Of a stretch of DNA of 64,000 bases, positions 40,156-48,979 are shown piece after piece; position 1 is the first letter of the stretch, and every line of letters starts with the position of its first letter. Source of the DNA: Flavobacterium turcicum (lineage in GTDB: Bacteria; Bacteroidota; Bacteroidia; Flavobacteriales; Flavobacteriaceae); NCBI RefSeq assembly GCF_011365745.1, contig NZ_JAAOBY010000008.1:102962-166961 (forward strand), written 5' to 3'. The position numbers and the translations under genes are program-made. The notes beneath the pieces were generated by a model that was given only the letters and a program-made list of their open reading frames with translations, had not been told where the DNA came from and searched no databases.

Positions 40156-41100
40156 ATGGAATCGATAGGAGGATATTTTGGTCTTGAATTAAATAGAGGA
40201 AATCACTATCACCGTGGTTCCAATTGTGTTTTATTAAATTCTGGTAGAAATAGTTTAGAGTACATTTTAAAAGTGAATCAAATTGATAAAATCTATTTGC
40301 CTTATTTTACCTGTGACGTTTTATTAGAGCCAGCTACTAAACTAGGTATAAAATATGAAATGTATCATATCGACGAAAACTTAGAACCCATTTTTGATTT
40401 TGATAAAGTTCAAAAAAAACAAATTTTTCTGTACACAAATTACTTCGGTTTAAAAGATGATTATATAAAGCTATTGCCCCGAAATAATTTTAATATCGTG
40501 ATTGACAATGCGCAATCATTTTTTTCAGACCCAATAACTGGATTTGAAACATTTTATTCTGCTCGTAAATTTGTAGGTGTTGCTGACGGTGCCTATTTAT
40601 TTAGTAATGAATTGGATAACTCAGAGATTGAACAAGATTATTCTGGGCAGCGATTGAGTCATTTAACAACACGAATTGACAAATCGGCGGAAGAAGGTTA
40701 CAACGAATTTGCATTAAACGATGCTAGTTTAATTGGACAACCCATTTTGAAAATGTCAAGATTTACAGAGTCTGTTTTACAATCCATAGATTATGAAACG
40801 ATTAGACTAAAGAGATTGGAAAATTATAATTTTTTACACTCTATTTTGGGAGATGACAATAGGTTCAAAGTGATTAAAAATAACTCACAAGTTCCTATGG
40901 TTTATCCTTTTTTGACAAGCGATTTATCACTTCGACAACGTCTTTTGGAAAACAAAATTTATTGTGCAAAATATTGGCCAAATGTAAAAAGTTGGAACGG
41001 AAGTACTTTAGAATGTGAAATGGCTGAAAATTTAATCCATCTCCCAATTGATCAAAGATATTCTATTGCTGAAATGAAAAAAATCATTAGTTATGTATAA
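40156..41100 (+). CDS. PLP-aminotransferase-fold protein, divergent
   Basis: I do not recognise a characterised family, but the layout resembles a shortened DegT-type enzyme: a Ser- and Asn-rich start region (LLNSGRNSLEYIL), YLPYFTCDVLLEP, IVIDNAQSFFSD as the PLP-contact strand and YSARKFVGVADGAYL with a potential Schiff-base Lys138. It has 314 residues, shorter than the usual 360-390. The start codon follows directly on the WbqC stop. An aminotransferase or a non-catalytic relative are both possible. Confidence 0.6.
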   Translation: MESIGGYFGLELNRGNHYHRGSNCVLLNSGRNSLEYILKVNQIDKIYLPYFTCDVLLEPATKLGIKYEMYHIDENLEPIFDFDKVQKKQIFLYTNYFGLKDDYIKLLPRNNFNIVIDNAQSFFSDPITGFETFYSARKFVGVADGAYLFSNELDNSEIEQDYSGQRLSHLTTRIDKSAEEGYNEFALNDASLIGQPILKMSRFTESVLQSIDYETIRLKRLENYNFLHSILGDDNRFKVIKNNSQVPMVYPFLTSDLSLRQRLLENKIYCAKYWPNVKSWNGSTLECEMAENLIHLPIDQRYSIAEMKKIISYV

Positions 41101-42451
41101 TGTTTACATCAGACCATTACAAATTGAAGATGCAGCTATTTCATATCTATGGCGCAATGATGAAGAGATTTGGAAATATACTGGTTCGCGTCCTAATCTA
41201 GAAATTACCTATGATATTGAGAGAGATTGGATCGTAAAAGTTATAACAGAAAAGATTTCCAAACGTTTTGCAATCATTGTTGATGGCGTGTATGTTGGAA
41301 ATATTCAACTTACCAACTTAACTAAGCAAGATGCGCAGTATCATATTTTTATTGGTGATAAAAATTACTGGGGCAAAGGAATCGCGCAATTGGCAACCTT
41401 TCAAATTTTGACTTATGCAAGAGAAACTTTACAGCTAAATGAAGTTTATTTACAAGTTAATGTAGACAATGCAGCAGCGGTACGTGTATATGAAAAATCA
41501 GGTTTTGAAAAAGAACAAGTAGTTGAGCAAAATTTGAAAATGGTATGTTTTTTAGAATCTTTGCAGCAGCCTACGGTAAGTATTTTTTGTATGGTTTATA
41601 ATCATGAAAAATATATTGTCGAGTGTTTGGATTCACTTTTAATGCAAAAATGTACTTTTAATTACGATATTGTCTTAGGTGAAGATTGTTCCAAAGATAA
41701 TTCAAGAAGTATTATTTTAAATTTCAACGAGAGATTCCCTGGTAAGTTTAAATTATTGTTACATGATCAAAACGTTGGTGCCCAAAAAAATCAAGAGCAA
41801 ATTTTTAAAAGTTGTACCGGCAAATACATTGCTATTTGCGAAGGCGATGATTATTGGACAGATCCCTTAAAATTACAAAAGCAAGTTGATTTTTTAGAAG
41901 CTAATCCAACTTATGGTTTGGTTTGTACCCATTATACTTCTGATGAAACCACTACGACTTTTGATACTAGTAAAGAGATAATTTTAAAAGACATTCTAAA
42001 AGATAGTGCAGTAGGCACGGTTACAGCCTTATTCAAAAAGGAATTAATTATTGAATATTTTAAAGAGCAAAATAATTTAGAGCTGAGTATGGGCGACTAT
42101 CAACTATGGCTTTTTATGTGTTCTCGTGCTAGAGTTTATAAATTGTCAGACAACACAGCATATTATAGAATTTTGCAAAATTCAGCCTCTGGACGAAATA
42201 ATGCTTTAAAACTAAAGAAATTTGCTTTAGATGCACTGCAAATCACAAAACAGAACCTAAACAAGATTTCCTCAAAACAAGATACCGACGATATTTTGAG
42301 AGAAAGATATGGGCAATTGTTCAAAATACTAATTGATTCAAGAGATAGAGAATTTATAAAATACCAACTTTCTTTTTTTAAAACTGTAAACCATATTACA
42401 GTTTTAGATCTTAAAATATTTATCAAGGGAATTTGTAAAGTATATCTATAA
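41093..42451 (+). CDS. GNAT acetyltransferase fused to GT2 glycosyltransferase
   Basis: Two-domain protein of 452 residues. Residues 1 to about 150 are a GNAT N-acyltransferase of the RimJ/RimL kind, starting YIRPLQIEDAAISYLWRNDE, with the acetyl-CoA loop YWGKGIAQLATF and the final VRVYEKSGFEKE. From about 158 a family 2 glycosyltransferase begins with VSIFCMVYNHEKYIVECLDS, with GEDCSKDNS and CEGDDYWTDP as nucleotide and metal motifs. It overlaps the preceding gene by 8 bases. The likely job is N-acylation of an amino sugar and its transfer, by one chain; this is inference. Confidence 0.88.
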   Translation: MYNVYIRPLQIEDAAISYLWRNDEEIWKYTGSRPNLEITYDIERDWIVKVITEKISKRFAIIVDGVYVGNIQLTNLTKQDAQYHIFIGDKNYWGKGIAQLATFQILTYARETLQLNEVYLQVNVDNAAAVRVYEKSGFEKEQVVEQNLKMVCFLESLQQPTVSIFCMVYNHEKYIVECLDSLLMQKCTFNYDIVLGEDCSKDNSRSIILNFNERFPGKFKLLLHDQNVGAQKNQEQIFKSCTGKYIAICEGDDYWTDPLKLQKQVDFLEANPTYGLVCTHYTSDETTTTFDTSKEIILKDILKDSAVGTVTALFKKELIIEYFKEQNNLELSMGDYQLWLFMCSRARVYKLSDNTAYYRILQNSASGRNNALKLKKFALDALQITKQNLNKISSKQDTDDILRERYGQLFKILIDSRDREFIKYQLSFFKTVNHITVLDLKIFIKGICKVYL

Positions 42452-43626
42452 TGAAGTTATTATTTGTCCTCATAAATATGAATTTAGGAGGAACTGAAAA
42501 GTCGTTTTTAAATTTGATAGAAACCTTATCTACTGATGATGAGGTAACGCTATTATTATTGGAGAACTCAGGCGAACTTCTAAACGAAATTCCAGATAGA
42601 GTTAAAATTATTTATCTAGAAAATTCAAATGAGATCAATAAGGTTATCAACACCAGCTTTAATGTTTTATTTCTCCAATCGTTAAAACGACTAAAAGTTG
42701 CTACAGCATTCAAGTCTTTGCTGTACTACTTTATTTCTAAACTTGATGTCAAGAACGATTACTATTATTCATTTGTTAAAAATAAAGTTCCAAAAATTGA
42801 TGCGTCTTTTGATTATGCTATTGCATTTGCAGGTCCGCATAGTTTTATAAGCAACTTTGTTATCCACAAAGTGAAGGCACATCATAAAATACAATGGATA
42901 CATTTTGATGTTTCAAAAATTTACTTTAATAAAAATGTTATGAGCGCTATTTATCAGAAATTTGATAAAATAGTCTGTGTATCAGCGGATGTTATGACTC
43001 ATTTTTTAAACGTTTTGCCAAAGTTGGTAACCAAAACTAAAGTGAAACATAATTTACTTTTGTTCGATAAAATTTTAGACTTAAGTACCGAGCCAATTAA
43101 AGCTTTCAATACCGATGTTGTTAATATTGTTACCGTAGGAAGACTCTCAAAAGAAAAAGGGCACGAGCAATTTTTACCAACGATGAAACGACTACAAGAT
43201 AACGGATATAATTTTTGCTGGTACATCATTGGAGATGGCAATCAAAAACAGCATTTAGAAAGTGTAGTTGATAATTTCGGAATGAATAAATCAGTAGTGT
43301 TTTTAGGAAAAAAGGGGAATCCATATCCTTATTATAAGTCTTGTGATTTGTATTTGCAACCGTCCTTTTATGAAGGGCATTGTGTATCAATTCTAGAAGC
43401 AAAGTTTTTTAAAAAACCAATTGTATGTACTAATTTTTCAGGTGCTAGCGAGGAAATTATAAATAATGTCAACGGTATAATTGTAGATTTTAATGAAGAT
43501 TCATTTTATAATGCATTAGAAAAACTGATACAGGACAAGCAATTGAGGGATAAAATGGGAGAGTATAATTCCAAATTTGAGTTTAGTAATCCATTGCAGT
43601 CATTTGATTTTTATATAAATTCTTAA
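42451..43626 (+). CDS. Glycosyltransferase family 4
   Basis: Retaining GT-B glycosyltransferase. It has 391 residues: the N-terminal NMNLGGTEKSFLNLIETL acceptor-side glycine loop, IVTVGRLSKEKGHEQFL at the start of the donor domain, and the E-x7-E motif EGHCVSILE. It shares its first base with the last base of the GNAT-GT2 stop. Cytoplasmic or membrane-peripheral. Donor and acceptor cannot be predicted. Confidence 0.9.
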   Translation: MKLLFVLINMNLGGTEKSFLNLIETLSTDDEVTLLLLENSGELLNEIPDRVKIIYLENSNEINKVINTSFNVLFLQSLKRLKVATAFKSLLYYFISKLDVKNDYYYSFVKNKVPKIDASFDYAIAFAGPHSFISNFVIHKVKAHHKIQWIHFDVSKIYFNKNVMSAIYQKFDKIVCVSADVMTHFLNVLPKLVTKTKVKHNLLLFDKILDLSTEPIKAFNTDVVNIVTVGRLSKEKGHEQFLPTMKRLQDNGYNFCWYIIGDGNQKQHLESVVDNFGMNKSVVFLGKKGNPYPYYKSCDLYLQPSFYEGHCVSILEAKFFKKPIVCTNFSGASEEIINNVNGIIVDFNEDSFYNALEKLIQDKQLRDKMGEYNSKFEFSNPLQSFDFYINS

Positions 43627-43680
43627 AATACACCGTTTAAAAGCTTAATTCAATTTGAATTAGCTAGAAAATAATATTGA

Positions 43681-44820
43681 ATGATCATGACTATAGTTTA
43701 TTGTATTGGTGCTTTGATTAAACCGGGTGGTACCGAAAGTGTTTTGGTTAATAAAGCCAATTATTTGGCCGAACATTCTTCTCACAAAATTCATATCATT
43801 ATTGCTGAACAACAAGGGCAACCTATTTGTTTTGATATTTCTCCTAAAGTTACCGTGCACGACATGGCTATTAGTACTTATTTTGGTACTAAGTTCAATG
43901 TAAAAGGGTTAACTTTTTTTTACAATGCCTATGTGTTGCGAAAGGTATATCAAAAACTTATTGACGCAATCAGTCCTGATATTATTTCTGTTTTAGAATT
44001 GGGCTATGATGATTTGATTATTCCAAAATTAAAAACCAAAGCAATAAAAATAAGAGAAATACATAGCTCTGATCAAGCCCAAAAAATTATTCGTGGTGGA
44101 ACAAGTCTTTTTTCTAAAGACCTTTTGATGATGCATTGGCATAATTATTTGGCGAAACAATATGATACCATTGTTTTACTAACAGAGCAAGATGCACAAG
44201 ATCGTTATTATTTTAAAAATAAGGAAGTACTACCCAATTGTGTAACTATGCCCTTTGATTTTCAAAAAGATTTTCAGAGTAAGCGTGTGATTAGTGTCGG
44301 CCGTTTAGATGTGTTTAAGAATTTTGCTGACCAAATTATGGTTTGGCGCTCTGTTGCCTCCTCACATCCTGATTGGGAATTGCATATCTATGGAGATGGG
44401 CCAGAAAAAGAGAAACTGCAAAAGTTGATAATTGATTTGCAATTAGAAAAGAATGTGTTTCTAAAAGGAATTTCAAAAGCTATTGCCCAAGAGTATAGTA
44501 CTTCAGCATTTTTTATTTTTACCTCGTTAGCCGAAGGATTTGGGATGGTATTGGTAGAAGCCATGCAAATGCAATTACCTGTAATAGCTTACGACTGTCC
44601 ATGCGGACCCTCAGCGATCATTGAAGATACCGCTAATGGTTTTTTAATCCCACTCAAAAATAAAAAGCTCTTGGAAGAAAAAATACTTTATTTAATAGGC
44701 AATCCAGAACAGCGCGAAATTATGGCCAATACTGCTTTACAAAGTAGTCAACAGTATCGACCAGAAATTATCATGCCAAAATGGATTCACCTTTTTGAAA
44801 GATTAATTACCAACCGATGA
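43681..44820 (+). CDS. Glycosyltransferase family 4 (GSxE-type, paralogue A)
   Basis: GT-B enzyme of 379 residues. KPGGTESVLVNKANYLAEH near the N terminus, the domain start VISVGRLDVFKNFADQI and the E-x7-E region EGFGMVLVEAMQMQLPVIAY with DCPCGPSAII are visible. It is clearly similar to the transferases at 47903 and 48976, which share the DCPxGP motif. A second in-frame Met at 43687 is an equally good start. It overlaps the next gene by 4 bases. Confidence 0.9.
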   Translation: MIMTIVYCIGALIKPGGTESVLVNKANYLAEHSSHKIHIIIAEQQGQPICFDISPKVTVHDMAISTYFGTKFNVKGLTFFYNAYVLRKVYQKLIDAISPDIISVLELGYDDLIIPKLKTKAIKIREIHSSDQAQKIIRGGTSLFSKDLLMMHWHNYLAKQYDTIVLLTEQDAQDRYYFKNKEVLPNCVTMPFDFQKDFQSKRVISVGRLDVFKNFADQIMVWRSVASSHPDWELHIYGDGPEKEKLQKLIIDLQLEKNVFLKGISKAIAQEYSTSAFFIFTSLAEGFGMVLVEAMQMQLPVIAYDCPCGPSAIIEDTANGFLIPLKNKKLLEEKILYLIGNPEQREIMANTALQSSQQYRPEIIMPKWIHLFERLITNR

Positions 44821-45827
44821 GTGATTTAATAAGTATCGTTGTACCTGTTTACAATGCACAAAATTACATCCTGCAATGTTTGCAAAGTATTTATTTGCAA
44901 ACATATAGCTCTTATGAAGTACTGATAATTAATGATGGGTCTACAGATGCTAGCGCGCAAATAATACTTGATTTTATTAAAGATAAACCGCATTTTAGGT
45001 TGTTTACAAAGGTGAATGAAGGCGTTTCAGTGGCGCGCAATTACGGAATTGAACGAGCGTTAGGAAGCTATTTATCATTTATAGATGCAGATGATTACGT
45101 CGAGCGTCATTATTTAGAGAAATTGTTCGAGCCCTTTAAGAACAATTTAGAATTGGGCTTGAGTTGTGGCGGTTATTATGAGTTATCGCGTTATGCTAAG
45201 GACGGAATTTCTTTGCATGATTTTCAGGCAGTTCTTGACGAAAATACTATAGATGTTACCTTGTTTTATGATTATTTGTTTCACGGAGTGACTGGTGTAT
45301 TGTGGGGAAAATTATTTGTTGCATCTATAGTTAGACAACATTCCATCTTGCTGCATCCTGAGATAAAGTTGTCAGAAGATTTAGTTTTTGTATTTGAATA
45401 TGTGACTCATATTCGAAAGATTGCGCTAGTCAAAAGTCCGCTTTATTACTACAATCGTTTGCATGAAAATGGTTTGAGTGGCTTAATAACGCTGCAAAAT
45501 ATACCAGATTTAGAGCATGTTCATGATGCATTACTGCAGGTGGCAACTATCAATAAGTTACTTTTTTTAGAGCCAGTTATTCGGAATAGGTATAATAGTG
45601 GAGTTTTAAAAATAGCTCAAAGTATTTGCGCTAGCAAAGAGAATAGCTCTGGAAAAAAGAGTAAATTAAAACAGCTCTATACTTTGAGTAAAAGTAGGTT
45701 AACGCGTTTAGAAATACGTTCTTTGGAGCAAAAAATCTTATGGAAGTTGTTTGTAAACCGTTGGTTTATATGTTTAATAGTCGTTACATCCGTCTTCCAA
45801 TTTTTAAGACGTTTGAAACGATCTTAA
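44817..45827 (+). CDS. Glycosyltransferase family 2
   Basis: Inverting GT-A enzyme of 336 residues. It starts ISIVVPVYNAQNYILQCLQS, with INDGSTDAS, VARNYGIERALG and the DxD-type FIDADDYVERHYLEKLF. The C-terminal part is helical and basic, ending with a hydrophobic stretch (LFVNRWFICLIVVTSVFQFL) that may anchor it to the membrane. The start overlaps the previous stop (ATGA). Confidence 0.9.
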   Translation: MSDLISIVVPVYNAQNYILQCLQSIYLQTYSSYEVLIINDGSTDASAQIILDFIKDKPHFRLFTKVNEGVSVARNYGIERALGSYLSFIDADDYVERHYLEKLFEPFKNNLELGLSCGGYYELSRYAKDGISLHDFQAVLDENTIDVTLFYDYLFHGVTGVLWGKLFVASIVRQHSILLHPEIKLSEDLVFVFEYVTHIRKIALVKSPLYYYNRLHENGLSGLITLQNIPDLEHVHDALLQVATINKLLFLEPVIRNRYNSGVLKIAQSICASKENSSGKKSKLKQLYTLSKSRLTRLEIRSLEQKILWKLFVNRWFICLIVVTSVFQFLRRLKRS

Positions 45828-45898
45828 ATATTTAAAAAAAAGGATAAAGGTTTTGCAGTACCTATAAAAAATAATTTATACTAATTTATTAATAATTC

Positions 45899-46942
45899 AT
45901 GGAGATATCGGTTCAAAAATCAAATCAACTGAAGGCAGTTGCAGTTTTAATGATGCTGTTTCTTCATTTGTTTAATAGACCGTTCAAAGGTTTGTTTCAA
46001 CCATTGCTGTTTATTGGCACGCAGTCTTTATCCTATTATATTTCGCTGTTTTGCGATGCTTGTGTGCCCATTTTTTGTTTTTTAAGCGGGTATGGATTGT
46101 ATTTTAAATTTGTAAAAAATACTAATGCAATTTACAAACAAGAAAATTCGGATAGAATAAAAAAGTTGTATATAAATTATTGGATTATCCTATTACTATT
46201 TGCAGTCCTTTTAGGTTGGCTTATGAATGCGGATGGCCTACCTGGTGATCTAACAAAGTTTGTTTTGAATGTCACCGCTATAGATACTTCGTACAATAGC
46301 GCTTGGTGGTTTTTCTTTACTTACTTACTTTTAGTAGCTTCTTCGGCATATTTATTTTATATCATTGACAGGTTTCCGCTCCTTTTTTTGTCGGCTACCT
46401 TGTTAATAATTTATGTGATTGGTTTTTATTACAGGGTGTATCAGCCGGGAGCGTTTGATAATTTCGTGCTCAACTGGTTTCAAAGACAGTTGAGTTTGTA
46501 TGCTACCTCACTGCTATCTTTTTGCTCAGGTGCTATGGCCTTAAAGTACAAGTGGAACACGAAAATGAGTTTTTTTTTTGCAACTCTAAAATTTAAAAAT
46601 GCGCTAATTCTAGTTGCTATTGCGGTATTAATAGTTATTCACGGTGTTATTCCTAATTTTATAGTAGCACCATTTCTTGCAATTCCTTTTATTTTTTTAT
46701 TCTGCCAGCTCAATTTGTCAAAAAATGTAGCACAAATTTTTGATTATGTTGCCCCGCATGCTACTAATATGTGGTTGGTACACATGTTTTTTTATGTGGT
46801 CTATTTCGAATCATTCATTTACAGTGCAACATACGTTTTACCTATTTTTTTTGTACTCGTTTCATGTAGTTTGTTTAGTTCAATAATTGTGAATTTGTTG
46901 AATAATGCAATTTTAAAAAAAACAAACTTAAGTAGTCTTTGA
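45899..46942 (+). CDS. Membrane acyltransferase (acyltransferase-3 family), copy 1
   Basis: Integral membrane O-acyltransferase of the acyltransferase-3 superfamily, likely to acetylate or otherwise acylate the polysaccharide. It has 347 residues and about ten hydrophobic segments. The N-terminal LKAVAVLMMLFLHLFNRPF and CVPIFCFLSGYGLYFKF are the expected first motifs. It is followed one base later by a second acyltransferase gene. Substrate unknown. Confidence 0.8.
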   Translation: MEISVQKSNQLKAVAVLMMLFLHLFNRPFKGLFQPLLFIGTQSLSYYISLFCDACVPIFCFLSGYGLYFKFVKNTNAIYKQENSDRIKKLYINYWIILLLFAVLLGWLMNADGLPGDLTKFVLNVTAIDTSYNSAWWFFFTYLLLVASSAYLFYIIDRFPLLFLSATLLIIYVIGFYYRVYQPGAFDNFVLNWFQRQLSLYATSLLSFCSGAMALKYKWNTKMSFFFATLKFKNALILVAIAVLIVIHGVIPNFIVAPFLAIPFIFLFCQLNLSKNVAQIFDYVAPHATNMWLVHMFFYVVYFESFIYSATYVLPIFFVLVSCSLFSSIIVNLLNNAILKKTNLSSL

Positions 46943-46943
46943 T

Positions 46944-47906
46944 ATGATGAGTAAATCCACAAGAATTCCCGAATTAGAGGCTTTAAGGGGTGTTGCCGCA
47001 ATTAGTGTACTCTATTTTCATTATACTTTTTTTTTTCGATCTCAATTAAATTATGATTTTAATCCCTTTTTTGATTTTAAATATGGGCATCATGGTGTTG
47101 AATTATTTTTTATGATTAGTGGGTTCGTGATTTTTATGAGTTTGGAAACAATAAAAAGTGTAAAAGAATTTTTGTACAAGCGATTTATCCGATTGTATCC
47201 CACCTATTGGATCTGTTTATCGATTACATTGTTTGTTTTGTTATTTAATAACACAGATTCTTTCCAAGTGGCACCTGTTGAAAAAATTTTGAATGTGCTC
47301 ATGTTTCACGGTCTTTTTTATATTAGTAATGTAGATGGTTCTTATTGGTCATTGTTACATGAATTACTATTTTATGCTTTAATGATTACCTTATGGAAGT
47401 TAAGTTTACTCCAGAAAATAGAACTTATATGTTTACTTTGGTTAGCACTTATGTATGCTGCTTTTTTACGACCCTCCATAATTGATATTGTGTTAAATCT
47501 TAAATTTGGAGTTTTCTTTATAATTGGTATACTCTTTAATTTATTGTATCAAAACAACAAAAATCGTATTGCTCAAATTATTTTAGTAATTGCATTAGTT
47601 AGTGTGTTTGTAATTCAAAGGAACCTTGAGGTTTTTTTATTTACATGTTTTTTTGCAAGTGTTTTTTATTTACTGATTTATAATAAGTTATCTTTTCTGA
47701 ATACACCCATCTTAATATTTCTAGGAAAAGTATCCTATCCTTTGTATTTAATACATCAAACCGTTGGTTTTATTTTAATTTATAATTTGATGAAAGCAGG
47801 TTTGCCACATTTTGGTTCAATTTTAGTAACGATGGCATTTGTCATAGGTTTAAGTTTCTTGATTTATGAATATTTAGAAAAACCCATTCTTAAAAAATTT
47901 AAATGA
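46944..47906 (+). CDS. Membrane acyltransferase (acyltransferase-3, OafA-like), copy 2
   Basis: Second acyltransferase-3 protein, 320 residues and about ten membrane segments. It has the classical start IPELEALRGVAAISVLYFHY, the HHGVELFFMISGFVIFMSLE segment and the FLYKRFIRLYPTYWICL arginine motif. It is more canonical than the preceding gene and differs from it in the motifs, so the pair is not a recent duplication. It overlaps the next gene by 4 bases. Confidence 0.88.
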   Translation: MMSKSTRIPELEALRGVAAISVLYFHYTFFFRSQLNYDFNPFFDFKYGHHGVELFFMISGFVIFMSLETIKSVKEFLYKRFIRLYPTYWICLSITLFVLLFNNTDSFQVAPVEKILNVLMFHGLFYISNVDGSYWSLLHELLFYALMITLWKLSLLQKIELICLLWLALMYAAFLRPSIIDIVLNLKFGVFFIIGILFNLLYQNNKNRIAQIILVIALVSVFVIQRNLEVFLFTCFFASVFYLLIYNKLSFLNTPILIFLGKVSYPLYLIHQTVGFILIYNLMKAGLPHFGSILVTMAFVIGLSFLIYEYLEKPILKKFK

Positions 47907-48979
47907 AGCTATTGTACATTACAAACGGTATCAATGGATCGGGCGGTCTAGAGCGTGTTCTATCTGTAAAGGCTTCATATTTAGCTGAAGTATACAATTA
48001 CGATGTAACTATTCTTTGCTTGAATGATGGGCATGAAGACCCATTTTATCGTTTTTCAGATAAAATTAAAATGCTATCAATAACTGTGGCAGGGAATCCA
48101 TTTCAGTATATCATGTCATATAAAAATGGGATTCAAAAAATAATTAAGACTATTGAACCTAATGTTGTTTCAGTTTGTGATGACGGTCTGAAAGGATTTT
48201 TCATCCCTAAAATTATTGGTTACAAGACACCAATTATTTATGAAAGGCATGCCTCTATTGAATTGGACAGGACCAATGGTCTTGCCAATACAATGAAACG
48301 AAAGTTAATGCAAAAACTAGCCGCTGACTTTACTGCTTTTATTGTGCTTACTAAAAGTAATTTGAACGAGTGGACTTCGAATAATTTGATTTGTATTCCT
48401 AATCCGCTAACTTTTTATCCTGCAACTTCAAGTACTTTAAATACTAACAGTGTCATTTTTGTGGGTTCTCAATCTCATAACAAAGGAGTAGATTTACTTT
48501 TACTAGCTTGGCAAGAAGTGACGAAAAAATTTCCTGATTGGAAATTATCATTCTACGGGAAGGGCCATCACGATCATAAATACGAAAAGTTAGCTACAAA
48601 ACTTGAAATTGAACAGACTGTTTTTTTTAATGGGCCCGTACAAAATATAGAAAAAAAATACTTAGAATCGGCACTAATGGTTTTACCTTCAAGATCAGAG
48701 GGTTTTGGAATGGTGTTAATTGAGGCGATGGCTTGTGGAGTGCCATGTGTTAGCTTTGATTGTCCATCCGGTCCACGAGATATTATTCAAGATGCGGTCG
48801 ATGGATACTTAGTGCCAGCTGAAGAGGTAGCAGCATTGGCACTCAAAATGATGGATTTAATGGCAGACGAAGAGAAGAGAATCCTTTTTGGTAGGCGAGC
48901 CAAGCTAAATGTGCAACGTTTTCTTCCAGCATCGGTTGTAAGTCAGTGGGATTTGCTCTTTAAAAAATTAATTTCATGA
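47903..48979 (+). CDS. Glycosyltransferase family 4 (paralogue B)
   Basis: GT-B enzyme of 358 residues. The glycine loop reads NGSGGLERVLSVKASYLAE, the donor domain starts VIFVGSQSHNKGVDLLLLAW and the E-x7-E region is EGFGMVLIEAMACGVPCVSF followed by DCPSGPRDII. Close in layout to 43681 and 48976. Overlaps both neighbours by 4 bases (ATGA junctions). Confidence 0.9.
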   Translation: MKLLYITNGINGSGGLERVLSVKASYLAEVYNYDVTILCLNDGHEDPFYRFSDKIKMLSITVAGNPFQYIMSYKNGIQKIIKTIEPNVVSVCDDGLKGFFIPKIIGYKTPIIYERHASIELDRTNGLANTMKRKLMQKLAADFTAFIVLTKSNLNEWTSNNLICIPNPLTFYPATSSTLNTNSVIFVGSQSHNKGVDLLLLAWQEVTKKFPDWKLSFYGKGHHDHKYEKLATKLEIEQTVFFNGPVQNIEKKYLESALMVLPSRSEGFGMVLIEAMACGVPCVSFDCPSGPRDIIQDAVDGYLVPAEEVAALALKMMDLMADEEKRILFGRRAKLNVQRFLPASVVSQWDLLFKKLIS

